Assembly (NCBI GenBank): GCA_964542765.1
Contig: CAZIVO010000021.1
Location: 1 to 39,957 of the forward strand
Direction of reading: 5' to 3'
DNA from: CAZIVO01 sp964542765
Lineage (GTDB): Bacteria; Planctomycetota; UBA1135; UBA2386
Length of the DNA stretch: 39,957 nt
Below, piece by piece: positions 16,301 through 24,095 of the stretch (its first letter is position 1; each line of letters begins with the position of its first letter). The position numbers and the translations under genes are program-made. The notes under the pieces were generated by a model. It ran no database searches. It was given only the letters and a program-made list of their open reading frames with translations, and was not told the origin of the DNA.

Positions 16301-18591
16301 CATTCTGGATCGTCGGCGGCACATCGATTCCTGTGGAACGGAGCGACCGCCGCGTGGATGTCGATGTGGACATTGCCGATCGCGTGCTCCCCGAGAGCAC
16401 CTTCAACGTGAAGGTGTCAGCGCCCGGAGCGACCGAGGCCCATATCTCGGTGGTCGATGAAGGGATCCTTTCGCTCACCGGTCATCCGCTCGCGGATCCG
16501 TTCGGGTGGTTCACGGCGGCGCGACGGTGTGTGACGCGAGGAGCGGATTCCGGCCGTTCGTTGATCACGACTTCGCGGTTTGCCCCGGGTGTCCTCGTCG
16601 GTGGCGGCGGTGGGTTGGGAGAGCCGCGTCTCCGCGGGAGTACCAGTAGTTTGATCGTGCCGTTGGTACTCGCGCAGCGGATCACGCTCGATTCCGAAGG
16701 GATCGGCACGGTTCGGCTGAAGTTGCCGAGTTACGAAGGGCGCGTACGTGTCGTGGTGGTGGCAGCGGGTTCGAATGGGGTTGGCGCTGCCTCGCGTGAC
16801 GTCGTCGTGAATGGTCCGGTCGGACTCAAGATCGCCATGCCGCGCATGCTTGCACCAGGTGATACGAGTCGAGTGACGGTGACGGTGCGCAACGGAACCG
16901 GTGGGCCCGGAGATGTGCATCTGGCGGCTTCGGGCCTGGGGAGTCTGACCCCTGTGGTGACTCATCCCACGGTGCTCGCTCTGCGGGCGGGAGAAACCCG
17001 CAGCGTGGATTTTGTCGTGCGTGCGGGAGTTTCCAATTCCCGGAGCGGCCTTCGGCTCGTGGCATCGTGCGGCGAGCATCGTCGTGAGGTGACCGGTTGG
17101 GTTGTGGTGCGTCCTCCGGCGATCTGGGCCCAAGAGCGCATCGGGCTCGTTTGTGAGGGTCGAGCGGAGGTCGTCGTGCCACAGGACTGGTTACCCGGCT
17201 TGCGTGGCCAATTGGTTGTCCACGCGGACCCTGATGCGCGACTGCTCCCGGCGCTCGAATCGCTGCTTTGTTACCCCTATGGATGTGTCGAGCAGACGAC
17301 GTCGCGCTGCCGGTCCCTGCTGGCGTGCGCGCGGCTGCTGCCGCGTTTGTATGGTGAGGAGGGAACCGCCCCGGACGCAGATGCGATGCTGCAAAGTGGC
17401 ATCGATCGCTTGTTCTCGATGCAGACGCTGCGCGGAGGGCTCGCCTGGTGGCCGGGCGGGCGAAGCGAGTATCCCTTCGGGACCGTGTATGCGCTGGACC
17501 TGTTGCTCGACGCCAAGGCTGCGGGCTTGGACGTGCCGCCTGCACCGCTCGAGCGGATGATCGCTCGTACCTGGAGGTTCCTGCAAACGTCGGACGATCC
17601 GTCCCTGCGCGCATATGCTGCGGAGGTGGTATCGCGTGCGAACCGTCCGGTGGGCCCGCTCATTGCGCGGCTGGGCGAGGTCGTGACGCGTATGGAGGAT
17701 CGCGCGCACCTGGCGATGGCGCTGGCGCGTGGCGGCGAGGAAGCCTCCGCGCGCGGCTTGATCGAGGCGCTTATCGATGAACCGGCATCCGCGCACGAGA
17801 GTCTTGGGATGCTGCGTTCGCCATTGCGATCATGTGCGGTGGAATTGAAGGCGAGGCTCGTGGCGACGCCGGAGAGCCCGCGGATCCCCGTGCTGGCGCA
17901 GCGGATTGTCGATGCACTGTTGCGTCCCGGGTCGCTCAACACGCAGGAACTCGGCCGTTCGATCGATGCGCTCGCGGCCTGGTATGCGATCACCGCCGGA
18001 GGTTCCGGATTTGCGAACGCGAAGGTGATGGTGGGGGGGCAGACATTCCCCGTCGAGGCGGGCCGACCGGTTTCGCTGCCGCTCACGGGCGGCGAGACCG
18101 TGGTTGTCACCTGCGAGGGGACGCTGTTCGGGATGCTAGAGATCGATGGGTATCGCTCCGGCTCGGAGGTATCCGCAGGGGCGGACATTGCACTGACAAG
18201 ACGGGTTGTGGACATCGATACCGGCAAGGAAACGACGGTGTTCCGCCGCGGTGGCGTCTACGACGTTGAGATCTCCGGCCGGATCAAGAAGTCCATCGAG
18301 AATGTTCTCTTCACGGCCGTCGTGCCGGGCGGCTTCGAGGTCGAGCGGCGAAAGCGCAGCGTGCGCACGAGATCGGGCGGCGCTCTTTTGCCTGACCGCA
18401 CGGAAATTCGCGATGATCGCGTCCTGCTGTTCGTTGGCGACAGGCTCCCGGAGACATTCCGGTTGGTTTACCGGATGCGTGCGGTATTCCCCGGAACGTA
18501 CCAGGAGGCGCCGCTGGTGCTCGAGGCGCTCTACGAACCTGGTCGCCGGGTCGGTCTGGATGTGGGAGGAGCAGTGGAGATCGCGCAGTGA
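13384..18591 (+). CDS. Bacterial alpha-2-macroglobulin with intact thioester motif
   Basis: Bacterial alpha-2-macroglobulins are periplasmic protease traps, thought to protect the cell envelope and coupled with PBP1C. The 1735-residue protein (ATG at 13384, preceded by a G-rich tract) has an N-terminal membrane segment (ILFGLNVVVLCVLSFLV). It has no lipobox Cys, so it is anchored by a helix and not as the lipoprotein known in E. coli. Many MG-type beta domains follow. The thioester is complete: YGCVEQTTSR with Cys1301 and Gln1304, followed by the helical thioester domain and a C-terminal MG/receptor-like beta domain. About residue 1070 there is a glycine-rich loop (VGGGGGLGEP), a plausible bait-region site. 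It overlaps the pbpC start by 4 bases (GTGA). The third codon positions look more G/C-rich than those of neighbours such as 24-25 kb; this was judged by eye. Confidence 0.93.
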   Translation: MNRILFGLNVVVLCVLSFLVRGNVQRANELRGWIDGSAAELPGNDIRMISSGARWRPEWIVDFGTDMVDDDEMAVSVGAVRLEPAVPVALRWLSKQALAIKPMKSLERARRYLVRVDHGMAALDGRRVPEHLDLQIETARPRLMALTVMDGNGEERPTIMATFDLPVSAGMLRKTLQVRSGEDVLPVEIDDVSSKGEHALAIRLGGAEALPHMVTVEVDGSMRAGVGDLPMGKTIAREVVLRESLRLTGAHADEHGIDLEFNRGVPLPDDGLVTITPPVPFQLVRRASGLRLLADLPAGQGVRVNLAAGFPGHGRVRAESLLERTVWIPNARPKLAFADAGRVLSSLAYPEIALTGVNVSRIEVTVRSVYANNLVRLSQESSKWSLPDAVFGPPRSSTLVLAASDNEPFAERLDLASLLEGTTCGIHEIRVRDLDGNAYGIWRLFQVTDLGVTVRATEGSVAIHVASLAKGIDVPDATVEVLTPTNQSLCMGTTDSEGIAVIDYERTAEDMHPYLVKVVKGDDLSYVDFRGFAVELATQAFGGRAPVGRIEAWVHPDRGVVRPGGMLRSVAVVRGLDGGTPVDEQLTVTWKDPSGRVRASSTAEVSVSGMLVLEHSTGAGAPTGTWRVELASGDVIVGDAAIRVEAFVPDRLVAEVVPVDDLVIGREGVVDIRGRWLEGSPAAGLTAKVFVRFDHGHWVPEGFEGYSFDDEAEKPPPGSRSPITAVLDGDGRARVRFAVPSNVRETQTLRARVSVELMDPSGRVVRADAIRDVLRGDFHIGLQVTESGAASVVAIDRNLGYVDVSEPVALDIVRRRWSWEQVARGSTWQFEMRQQSEVVDQKVVELDHGRAEIALSLPEAKRGWIVLVARCGSARVTARPGRAAERPDRLRVTGPGVPVRAGEPFEVFVDSPLAGRAFVTVEGRTVLAAHTAKIMRGRTKLVMTLEKDPVGPNVHVVATVRAPLARKSVIAAPFWIVGGTSIPVERSDRRVDVDVDIADRVLPESTFNVKVSAPGATEAHISVVDEGILSLTGHPLADPFGWFTAARRCVTRGADSGRSLITTSRFAPGVLVGGGGGLGEPRLRGSTSSLIVPLVLAQRITLDSEGIGTVRLKLPSYEGRVRVVVVAAGSNGVGAASRDVVVNGPVGLKIAMPRMLAPGDTSRVTVTVRNGTGGPGDVHLAASGLGSLTPVVTHPTVLALRAGETRSVDFVVRAGVSNSRSGLRLVASCGEHRREVTGWVVVRPPAIWAQERIGLVCEGRAEVVVPQDWLPGLRGQLVVHADPDARLLPALESLLCYPYGCVEQTTSRCRSLLACARLLPRLYGEEGTAPDADAMLQSGIDRLFSMQTLRGGLAWWPGGRSEYPFGTVYALDLLLDAKAAGLDVPPAPLERMIARTWRFLQTSDDPSLRAYAAEVVSRANRPVGPLIARLGEVVTRMEDRAHLAMALARGGEEASARGLIEALIDEPASAHESLGMLRSPLRSCAVELKARLVATPESPRIPVLAQRIVDALLRPGSLNTQELGRSIDALAAWYAITAGGSGFANAKVMVGGQTFPVEAGRPVSLPLTGGETVVVTCEGTLFGMLEIDGYRSGSEVSAGADIALTRRVVDIDTGKETTVFRRGGVYDVEISGRIKKSIENVLFTAVVPGGFEVERRKRSVRTRSGGALLPDRTEIRDDRVLLFVGDRLPETFRLVYRMRAVFPGTYQEAPLVLEALYEPGRRVGLDVGGAVEIAQ

Positions 18592-20261
18592 GTGAGGAGC
18601 GAGGTGTGACCTGCCGCCCTCGCCGCTCGCTGCGGAACTGGGGTCGGCGTGTGCTCTATCTGTCCGCGCTGGCGCTCCTGGTGTGGGTCGGTGAGCGAGC
18701 GGCAAGTCTGGCCGATCCGTTTCCGATCGACCTGCTGGAAAGGTTTCCTGAATCGCGTCAGGTGACGGGTCGGGATGGCACCCTGCTGAGACTCGTTCCG
18801 ACGACCGATGGTGAGCGGCGTGTGCGCTTGCCGCTGCACGATTTTTCGCCACACGTTGTGCGCGCCGTTCTCGCGGCCGAGGATCATCGCTTCGGGAACC
18901 ACTCCGGCGTGGATTTCCTCGCGGTCGTGCGCGCCGGGTTCACCTCGGTCATGCGCGGGCGCATCGTGTCTGGTGCGTCCACGCTTCACATGCAACTCTC
19001 GCGCATCGTCGAGCCTCATGCGCGAACCATCGGGGGAAAACTGCACGAGATGCGACGTGCCCGGCAACTCGCTCGCGTGCTCGATGCCGAAGCGGTGCTC
19101 GAGGCTTACTTGAATCTTGTGCCGATGGGGGGGACGCTGCGTGGCTTCCCGGTGGCAGCGCTGCACTGGTTCGGCAAGAGCGCCCGCGACCTTGCGCCGC
19201 AGGAAGCGGCGACTCTGGCGGCCATGCTGCCGGCGCCGTCCCGTCGCCGGCCCGATCGCGCCACGTCGGAATTGCGTCTGGCGCGGGACCGCATCCTCGA
19301 CGCGATGCGGGACTGCGATGACCTCGATACCGCATCGTGGCATCGTGCGAAGTCCGCGCCGTTGGTCGCGCGTGCACACCCGTGGCCGTGGCGGGCTCCC
19401 CACTTCGCGGATCTCGTACTCCGGACTGATGATCGCACGAGGATCACGACCTCCATCGAACCGGAGTTTCAACGGACTCTTCATGAACTCGTGCAGCGCG
19501 AACGACCGGCTGGAGTTGATGGTGTTTGCATCGTCGTACTCGAACGGACATCACAGGAAGTCGTCGCCCTCGTGGGCTCGCGGTCGTGGCGGGAAAGTCA
19601 GGTGAATGCGGCGATGGCGAGACGGTCAGCGGGGAGCACGCTGAAACCGTTCATTTACGCGCTCGCGCTCGAGGCGGGAGCCATCGGGTTCGATGCGCTC
19701 GTCGCAGACACGCCAGTGACCTTCCGGGACTATGCTCCGGCGAATTTCGACAAGACATGGTCTGGACCGGTGCGCGTGTCCGACGCGTTGGTCCGGTCTC
19801 GCAACGCGCCAGCGGTTCGCATTCTCAGGGTCGTTGGTGTCTCGCGGTTTCGTGACCTGCTCCGTTCGATCGGCCTCGATTCTGGGGATCGTGCGTTGCA
19901 CCTCGACGCGGCGTTGGGAACCGTGGCAGTCACCCCGCTTGCGCTGGCGCGAGCTTATTGCCGCTTCGCCGATCTCGACGAGCGTGTCCCCCACGTATCG
20001 GCCTCGGTTCGGGCACGCGTGCTGGATGTTCTCCGGCAGACCTCTCCGGACGTGGCAACTTGTCCGGAGGGAGTCGTCGCGTGGAAGACGGGGACGTCAT
20101 CGGGGCGGCGGGACGCCTGGTGCGTCGGCGTCACCGATCGGCACGTGATCGTCACCTGGCTCGGCAATCTGCGCGGTCGGGGGTCGGCGAATCTCGTCGG
20201 CTCGCGCTCGGCGGGGAAGCTACTCGCGAGCGTAGTGTCCTTTCTCGAGCGCGTGCTCTGA
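18588..20261 (+). CDS. pbpC: Penicillin-binding protein 1C (bifunctional glycosyltransferase/transpeptidase)
   Basis: PBP1C is an inner-membrane enzyme with a GT51 glycan polymerase and a transpeptidase-like domain, acting on periplasmic peptidoglycan. The GTG start at 18588 overlaps the macroglobulin stop. One N-terminal helix (VLYLSALALLVWVG) precedes the GT51 domain with AAEDHRFGNHSGVD and GASTLHMQLSR. The penicillin-binding domain shows SxxK (STLK, in AGSTLKPFIYAL), SRN of SxN, and KTGTS, so all three motifs are intact. At 557 residues it lacks the C-terminal BiPBP_C domain of longer PBP1C proteins. Pairing with alpha-2-macroglobulin is a well-known gene arrangement: the trap is thought to guard sites of envelope damage repaired by PBP1C. 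Confidence 0.93.
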   Translation: MSEERGVTCRPRRSLRNWGRRVLYLSALALLVWVGERAASLADPFPIDLLERFPESRQVTGRDGTLLRLVPTTDGERRVRLPLHDFSPHVVRAVLAAEDHRFGNHSGVDFLAVVRAGFTSVMRGRIVSGASTLHMQLSRIVEPHARTIGGKLHEMRRARQLARVLDAEAVLEAYLNLVPMGGTLRGFPVAALHWFGKSARDLAPQEAATLAAMLPAPSRRRPDRATSELRLARDRILDAMRDCDDLDTASWHRAKSAPLVARAHPWPWRAPHFADLVLRTDDRTRITTSIEPEFQRTLHELVQRERPAGVDGVCIVVLERTSQEVVALVGSRSWRESQVNAAMARRSAGSTLKPFIYALALEAGAIGFDALVADTPVTFRDYAPANFDKTWSGPVRVSDALVRSRNAPAVRILRVVGVSRFRDLLRSIGLDSGDRALHLDAALGTVAVTPLALARAYCRFADLDERVPHVSASVRARVLDVLRQTSPDVATCPEGVVAWKTGTSSGRRDAWCVGVTDRHVIVTWLGNLRGRGSANLVGSRSAGKLLASVVSFLERVL

Positions 20262-20279
20262 GGCACGACCGGGAACTGC

Positions 20280-21356
20280 TCACGTATCCCGCGAGATGAC
20301 GAGCCGGCTGGCTCCGACAACGCGCCCGTCTGCGTCTGCCAGTTCCAGCGTGACGGTGGCCTCCGGCCCGGCACCGTCCAGATCGAGTTCTGCTCTCTGG
20401 TGGAACGATGTCGTCGGCGGGTCATCGGGAGATCTCGGACATGCCGATAGGGTGATGCGTTGCGATTGCTCCTGCAGCACGGTGCCATCGGCGCGCTGGA
20501 TACGCAGTCGTCCGTCAACCTCGCGCGCTCGCGGTGAGTGATTGAAGACCGCCACGAACAGGTCGAAGGCATCGGCTCGTCCGTGGGGTTGCTCGACATC
20601 ATCGGGGACCAGTTGCAGGTCGAACGAGTTCGGTTCTGCACTGTCCACGGTCTCTTGCCTGCATCCGGACCAGCGACCGGCGTTCTTGAGTGCGAGGCAG
20701 CAGCCACCGTTGAAGGTGCCGGCGCGTGTTTCCTCGATATGGATCGGCCGGAAGCCGTGCTGGACGTACTCCTGGATCAGCGTATTCGTGGTGTTCGGGA
20801 TCAACGAGTCGAGCCCTTGATTGCTTGCGGCGATGGAGTCGGTTTCCGAGTATCGCGTGTAGCCATCCGCCTCGCCGCCGTACACGCCGCAGGTGACGAA
20901 GACCCAGTCGCGGGCGACCTCGCAGATTTCGCGGATCGTCCGCGATGGATCGGGAAGGTGGCAGATGATGCCGCACATCAAAACGATGTCGTAGATACGG
21001 TCGCCGTACTTTGCGATCCACGAGTCGGTGTTCTCGAGGTAGAAGTCCACATTCTCGTGACCGAGAACGCCGGCGACGAAGCGGGCCTTCTCGAGGTTGA
21101 TTTCGCGGCAGTCGAAGGCATCGACATGTGCGGCCCCACGGTCGAGGGCGCCGAAACTCCAGGCAGCCTCGTTGCACCCGACGTCGAGCACGGACTTGCC
21201 CTGCCAGAAACCGTCGAGGATTGGCGGGCACGAGATAACCCTGTGGCCGGAGGGGTCATTCGGGGGGGTGATGTCGGTGCGGACACCACCGAGATTCAAA
21301 AGGTAGTACCACGGGGCGAGGCGCCGTACCTCACGTTCGATGCTCTCGGTATCCAT
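20280..21356 (-). CDS. Class I SAM-dependent methyltransferase with a C-terminal beta domain
   Basis: The 358-residue soluble protein has a SAM-binding motif I (SVLDVGCNEAAWSF, about residues 55-68), an acidic end of strand two (DAFDCREINLEKAR) and a post-motif HLPDPSRTI. The start (WYYLLNLGG) and spacing recall the CmoB/DUF1698-like group of methyltransferases, but the substrate is not recognisable. Residues about 240-358 form a separate beta-rich domain (FDLQLVP, then ELDLDGAGPEATVTLELAD). The gene converges on pbpC with 18 bases between them. The ATG at 21356 fits the start of the family pattern. Confidence 0.8.
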   Translation of the reverse strand: MDTESIEREVRRLAPWYYLLNLGGVRTDITPPNDPSGHRVISCPPILDGFWQGKSVLDVGCNEAAWSFGALDRGAAHVDAFDCREINLEKARFVAGVLGHENVDFYLENTDSWIAKYGDRIYDIVLMCGIICHLPDPSRTIREICEVARDWVFVTCGVYGGEADGYTRYSETDSIAASNQGLDSLIPNTTNTLIQEYVQHGFRPIHIEETRAGTFNGGCCLALKNAGRWSGCRQETVDSAEPNSFDLQLVPDDVEQPHGRADAFDLFVAVFNHSPRAREVDGRLRIQRADGTVLQEQSQRITLSACPRSPDDPPTTSFHQRAELDLDGAGPEATVTLELADADGRVVGASRLVISRDT

Positions 21357-21481
21357 ACAGCTTTGACTCCAGAGCCGATGATCCTACACGGGCTCATGCG
21401 AGTGATAAATGATCAAGCACCCGGCTTTGCTGAAGACCCTTGTCACTCCGGGGAGATTTTTCCTCGGGCGCACATGTCGAG

Positions 21482-22327
21482 TCAATCCGGTAAGAGATCC
21501 TTCCAGATCTCCATGTAGATCTCGGGTTGTCGGTCTTTGTGGATCGGCAGGATGCGACGCATTGTCTTGCACTTGCGGAGTTCGATATCGGCTATCAATG
21601 GATCCGGATCACCGGCGCCGGCAGCGAGGACTTCGCCCATTGGGTCGATGATGCGACTGTCTCCCGGAAAGACCATCGCCTCGTTCGTTCGCTGTGAGAG
21701 TTCCTGGCCGAGTCGATTGCAGCCCAGTACGAAGAACTCGTTCTCGATGGCCCGCGCTTGTAGCAGGGTTCGCCAGTGGAGAGCCCGAGCTTCGGGCCAC
21801 TGGGCGGGTACCGCGAGTATTTCCACTTGCTGCAGGAAGTAGTAGCGCACGAGTTCGGGGAAGCGGATGTCGTAGCAGATGATGACGCCTAGCCGTCCGA
21901 ATCTGGTGTCCAGGATCAAGGGAGCGTTCCCCGGAGTAAGCAGACGTTGTTCCGAGTAGGGAGTGAACAGATGGATCTTGCGGTAACGCCCGATGATCTC
22001 GCCACGGTCGACGACGATGGCTCGGTTGAAGATCTTTCCCTGGTCCTTTTCGATCCCACCGCTGACGATCATCATGTCGTATTCGGCGGCAAGCCGGACA
22101 ATCTCATCTTCTGCGGCCAGGCTTGCCGCGAGGAGTTCGTCCGTCACATCGGGCACAAATGAGGTCGTCCACAGCTCGGGTAGAACGGCGAGTTCGACTC
22201 GGTCCGCGGCGGCATGGGCCAGGCTCTTCCTGGCGGCCTCGAGGTTGGCGGCGACATCACCGTGCTGCACATCTATCTGCAGGCAGGCAGCACGGAATTC
22301 GCGAGGCTCTTGGGAGTCCTTCGACAC
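21482..22327 (-). CDS. Carbon-nitrogen hydrolase (nitrilase superfamily, Nit2/omega-amidase-like)
   Basis: This 281-residue cytoplasmic hydrolase shows the Glu-Lys-Cys triad of the nitrilase superfamily: Glu in LPELW, Lys in YRKIHLF, Cys in VIICYDIRFPEL. QARAIENEFFVLGCNR is also typical. The closest pattern is the omega-amidase/Nit branch, which removes ammonia from alpha-ketoglutaramate-type acids or deaminated glutathione. The exact substrate cannot be read. The start is GTG at 22327; the first ten residues are not conserved-looking, so an internal start is possible. It lies 100 bases downstream of HU on the same strand. Confidence 0.88.
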   Translation of the reverse strand: MSKDSQEPREFRAACLQIDVQHGDVAANLEAARKSLAHAAADRVELAVLPELWTTSFVPDVTDELLAASLAAEDEIVRLAAEYDMMIVSGGIEKDQGKIFNRAIVVDRGEIIGRYRKIHLFTPYSEQRLLTPGNAPLILDTRFGRLGVIICYDIRFPELVRYYFLQQVEILAVPAQWPEARALHWRTLLQARAIENEFFVLGCNRLGQELSQRTNEAMVFPGDSRIIDPMGEVLAAGAGDPDPLIADIELRKCKTMRRILPIHKDRQPEIYMEIWKDLLPD

Positions 22328-22427
22328 GATTGCCCGAAAGGATAACGATATTCGAGCTTCGCGTATCGCCCGAATCCCTCCCAGTGAGAGGGATCCGGGG
22401 TCAGGGCGCCGGATTTTCGGCGACTTT

Positions 22428-22871
22428 TCAGCTGTTGGGGTTGCGCGGCGGCACTGTGCCGGTGCGCGTGTCCGCGATCAGCTGGTCGCTGGGCTTGAAC
22501 ATGATCGTCTCCTTGTCGGCGACCTCGATGCTCTCACCGGTCAGCGGATGCTTGTAAGCGCGCCCCTTGCGGATGCGCCGCTCGAACGTGCCGAAACCCT
22601 TGACTGCGACCTTGCCGCGGGCCTTGAGGAGGTCGCGGACCGAGTCGAGCACTGCGTCGAGGACTCGAGCAGCTGTTCGGCGGGGCACGTTGAGTTCATT
22701 TGCCACATGGTCGGAGAGGATCCCCTTGTTGGCCTGCCGACCGAAAACTTCTTCCGCGGCAGCGCCTGGGCGACTTTTCTCTGACTCGGGATTGTGCGGG
22801 TTCAACCCGGAAACTGAGTTCTTGTTTTGTGTAACGCTCACGTCGTTGTTGTCCTTTGAAAATCCAGTCAT
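22428..22871 (-). CDS. HU-family DNA-binding protein with an N-terminal extension
   Basis: HU proteins bend and compact DNA as dimers. The HU fold covers about residues 48-135 of the 147-residue product: helical GILSDHVANELNVPRRT, a VAVKGFGTFERR strand pair, and the arm RKGRAYKHPLTGE. It is preceded by a roughly 47-residue polar, Asn/Ser-rich tail that standard 90-residue HU lacks. The ATG at 22871 is favoured over the one at 22889 because AGAGGA lies just upstream of it. The tail could be a disordered DNA or protein contact. Confidence 0.88.
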   Translation of the reverse strand: MTGFSKDNNDVSVTQNKNSVSGLNPHNPESEKSRPGAAAEEVFGRQANKGILSDHVANELNVPRRTAARVLDAVLDSVRDLLKARGKVAVKGFGTFERRIRKGRAYKHPLTGESIEVADKETIMFKPSDQLIADTRTGTVPPRNPNS

Positions 22872-23223
22872 CTCGTTCCTCTTTCTCATCGGCTAAATGC
22901 TTCGATGAACTGGTGGCAGGCTGAGTGTCTGCCCCCTGTTCTTACTATTTTCAGGGCGACCGCATGCTCGCGGCGCCTGTCACATCCATGGTTCGGCGGT
23001 CATCAGGATGAGTTGAGGAGTGAGCTAAAAAACCCTTGCCCACGAGGTTTCGGCTCCGTGCAGCGTCCAAAAATCCGACACTCTTGTCAGCAGCTCGACG
23101 GATCTGACTCAGATTGAGGCATGAGCGTGTTGCAAATTTAATCACTCGCTCACCTTCGTCGATACAAGGGCGACGAGGTGTTGCGAGAGACGGGGCGTAG
23201 CAGGATTGAAAAGAGTCAGTGAC
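22872..23223. other. Divergent intergenic region upstream of HU and the HAMP-protein operon
   Basis: About 350 bases hold the promoters for the minus-strand HU gene and the plus-strand membrane operon. One inverted repeat is visible, TCGTCG (23156-23161) with CGACGA (23171-23176), and there is an AT-rich patch near 23131-23142. No gene, RNA or confident promoter is seen. Confidence 0.4.
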
Positions 23224-23760
23224 ATGGACTTCTGGGTCAGAGATCGTCGTAGATCAATTGTCGTGAGCGCAGCTCAGCGAAGGCGGTTCCTTGCCTGCGC
23301 GGCGCTTCCGGCTTTGGGTTTAGCTTTGGCCACGGTCGTGGTTTCCTTCTATTGCCGTGGTTTGTTGACCGAAGCAGACGCGGCTCGGACGGATTTGCCG
23401 AGCCTCTTGCCGCTCAATCTCTCCGTTCTCGGTTTCATCGCTCTTTCCGGGGGGGTCGTGATGCATCAGGCGCGCCGATTTTCACATCGGATAGCCGGAC
23501 CGACCTACCGGATCAGCTGCGCCATGAGGCGTGTGCGGGATGGCGATATAGGGTTTCGAATCGCGTTACGCGAAGATGACTGTCTCGGCGAGATCGCGGA
23601 CGAGTTCAACCTCTTGCTCGATTGGCTGAATGAGCATCCGCCCGATGGAGCTTCCCTGGGTGGTGATATCGTGGATCTGGTTGAGGAGGACTGCGAGGTG
23701 TCCCGGCTGGCGGAACCGCTGGCGCATGAAGCGGGCCCCCTGGAGGCGAGGCCAGCCTGA
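23224..23760 (+). CDS. Two-helix membrane protein with a cytoplasmic HAMP domain and no output domain
   Basis: The protein (178 residues from the ATG at 23224; a TTG at 23206 is the alternative start) has two transmembrane helices. The first is LACAALPALGLALATVVVSFY and the second is LSVLGFIALSGGVVMHQA, with a short 25-residue periplasmic loop. A HAMP signature follows (about 90-145): RRFSHRIAGPTYRI, then VRDGDIGFRIALREDD, EIADEFN. The remaining 35 residues are acidic and have no kinase, cyclase or chemoreceptor domain. HAMP-only proteins of this kind are poorly understood and probably signal through a partner. The stop overlaps the next start by one base (TGATG). Confidence 0.65.
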   Translation: MDFWVRDRRRSIVVSAAQRRRFLACAALPALGLALATVVVSFYCRGLLTEADAARTDLPSLLPLNLSVLGFIALSGGVVMHQARRFSHRIAGPTYRISCAMRRVRDGDIGFRIALREDDCLGEIADEFNLLLDWLNEHPPDGASLGGDIVDLVEEDCEVSRLAEPLAHEAGPLEARPA

Positions 23761-24095
23761 TGGCCCCGGAGCCGGTTTCGGGGGCGTTGAATCCAGCGCA
23801 ATGGCAGGCTGCCATCGTCGCCTTGATCGTGATTGCTTGTTCGTGGTGGGTTCAGTCCGGCTTGGCAGTCTTGGGCGAGCATCGGGATGAGCGTCAGAGG
23901 GTGCTTGCCGACTTCGAGTCGCTGCGTCGCGATGTCGCCAGGCAAGGCTCTGTCGGTGACGGCCGGTCCGGGAAATTGCTCCGAGACCCATGCTGGAGCC
24001 GGTTGTTCAAAGGGCTCGTACCCGAGGTTGTGCAGACCCACGCGGGTAATCTTCTTATCCTGGTCTCGCCCGAGCAAGATGAGGGGCGGAGATGA
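23760..24095 (+). CDS. Small single-helix membrane protein, unrecognised
   Basis: The 111-residue product has one hydrophobic helix (AAIVALIVIACSWWVQSGLAVL, about residues 17-38) near the N-terminus. A charged, probably coiled stretch follows (EHRDERQRVLADFESLRRDV), then a short globular tail. The layout resembles pilin-like or small divisome proteins, but no family is recognised. Start and stop overlap with neighbours on both sides (1 base before, 4 bases after), so it is translated as part of a three-gene operon. Confidence 0.55.
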   Translation: MAPEPVSGALNPAQWQAAIVALIVIACSWWVQSGLAVLGEHRDERQRVLADFESLRRDVARQGSVGDGRSGKLLRDPCWSRLFKGLVPEVVQTHAGNLLILVSPEQDEGRR

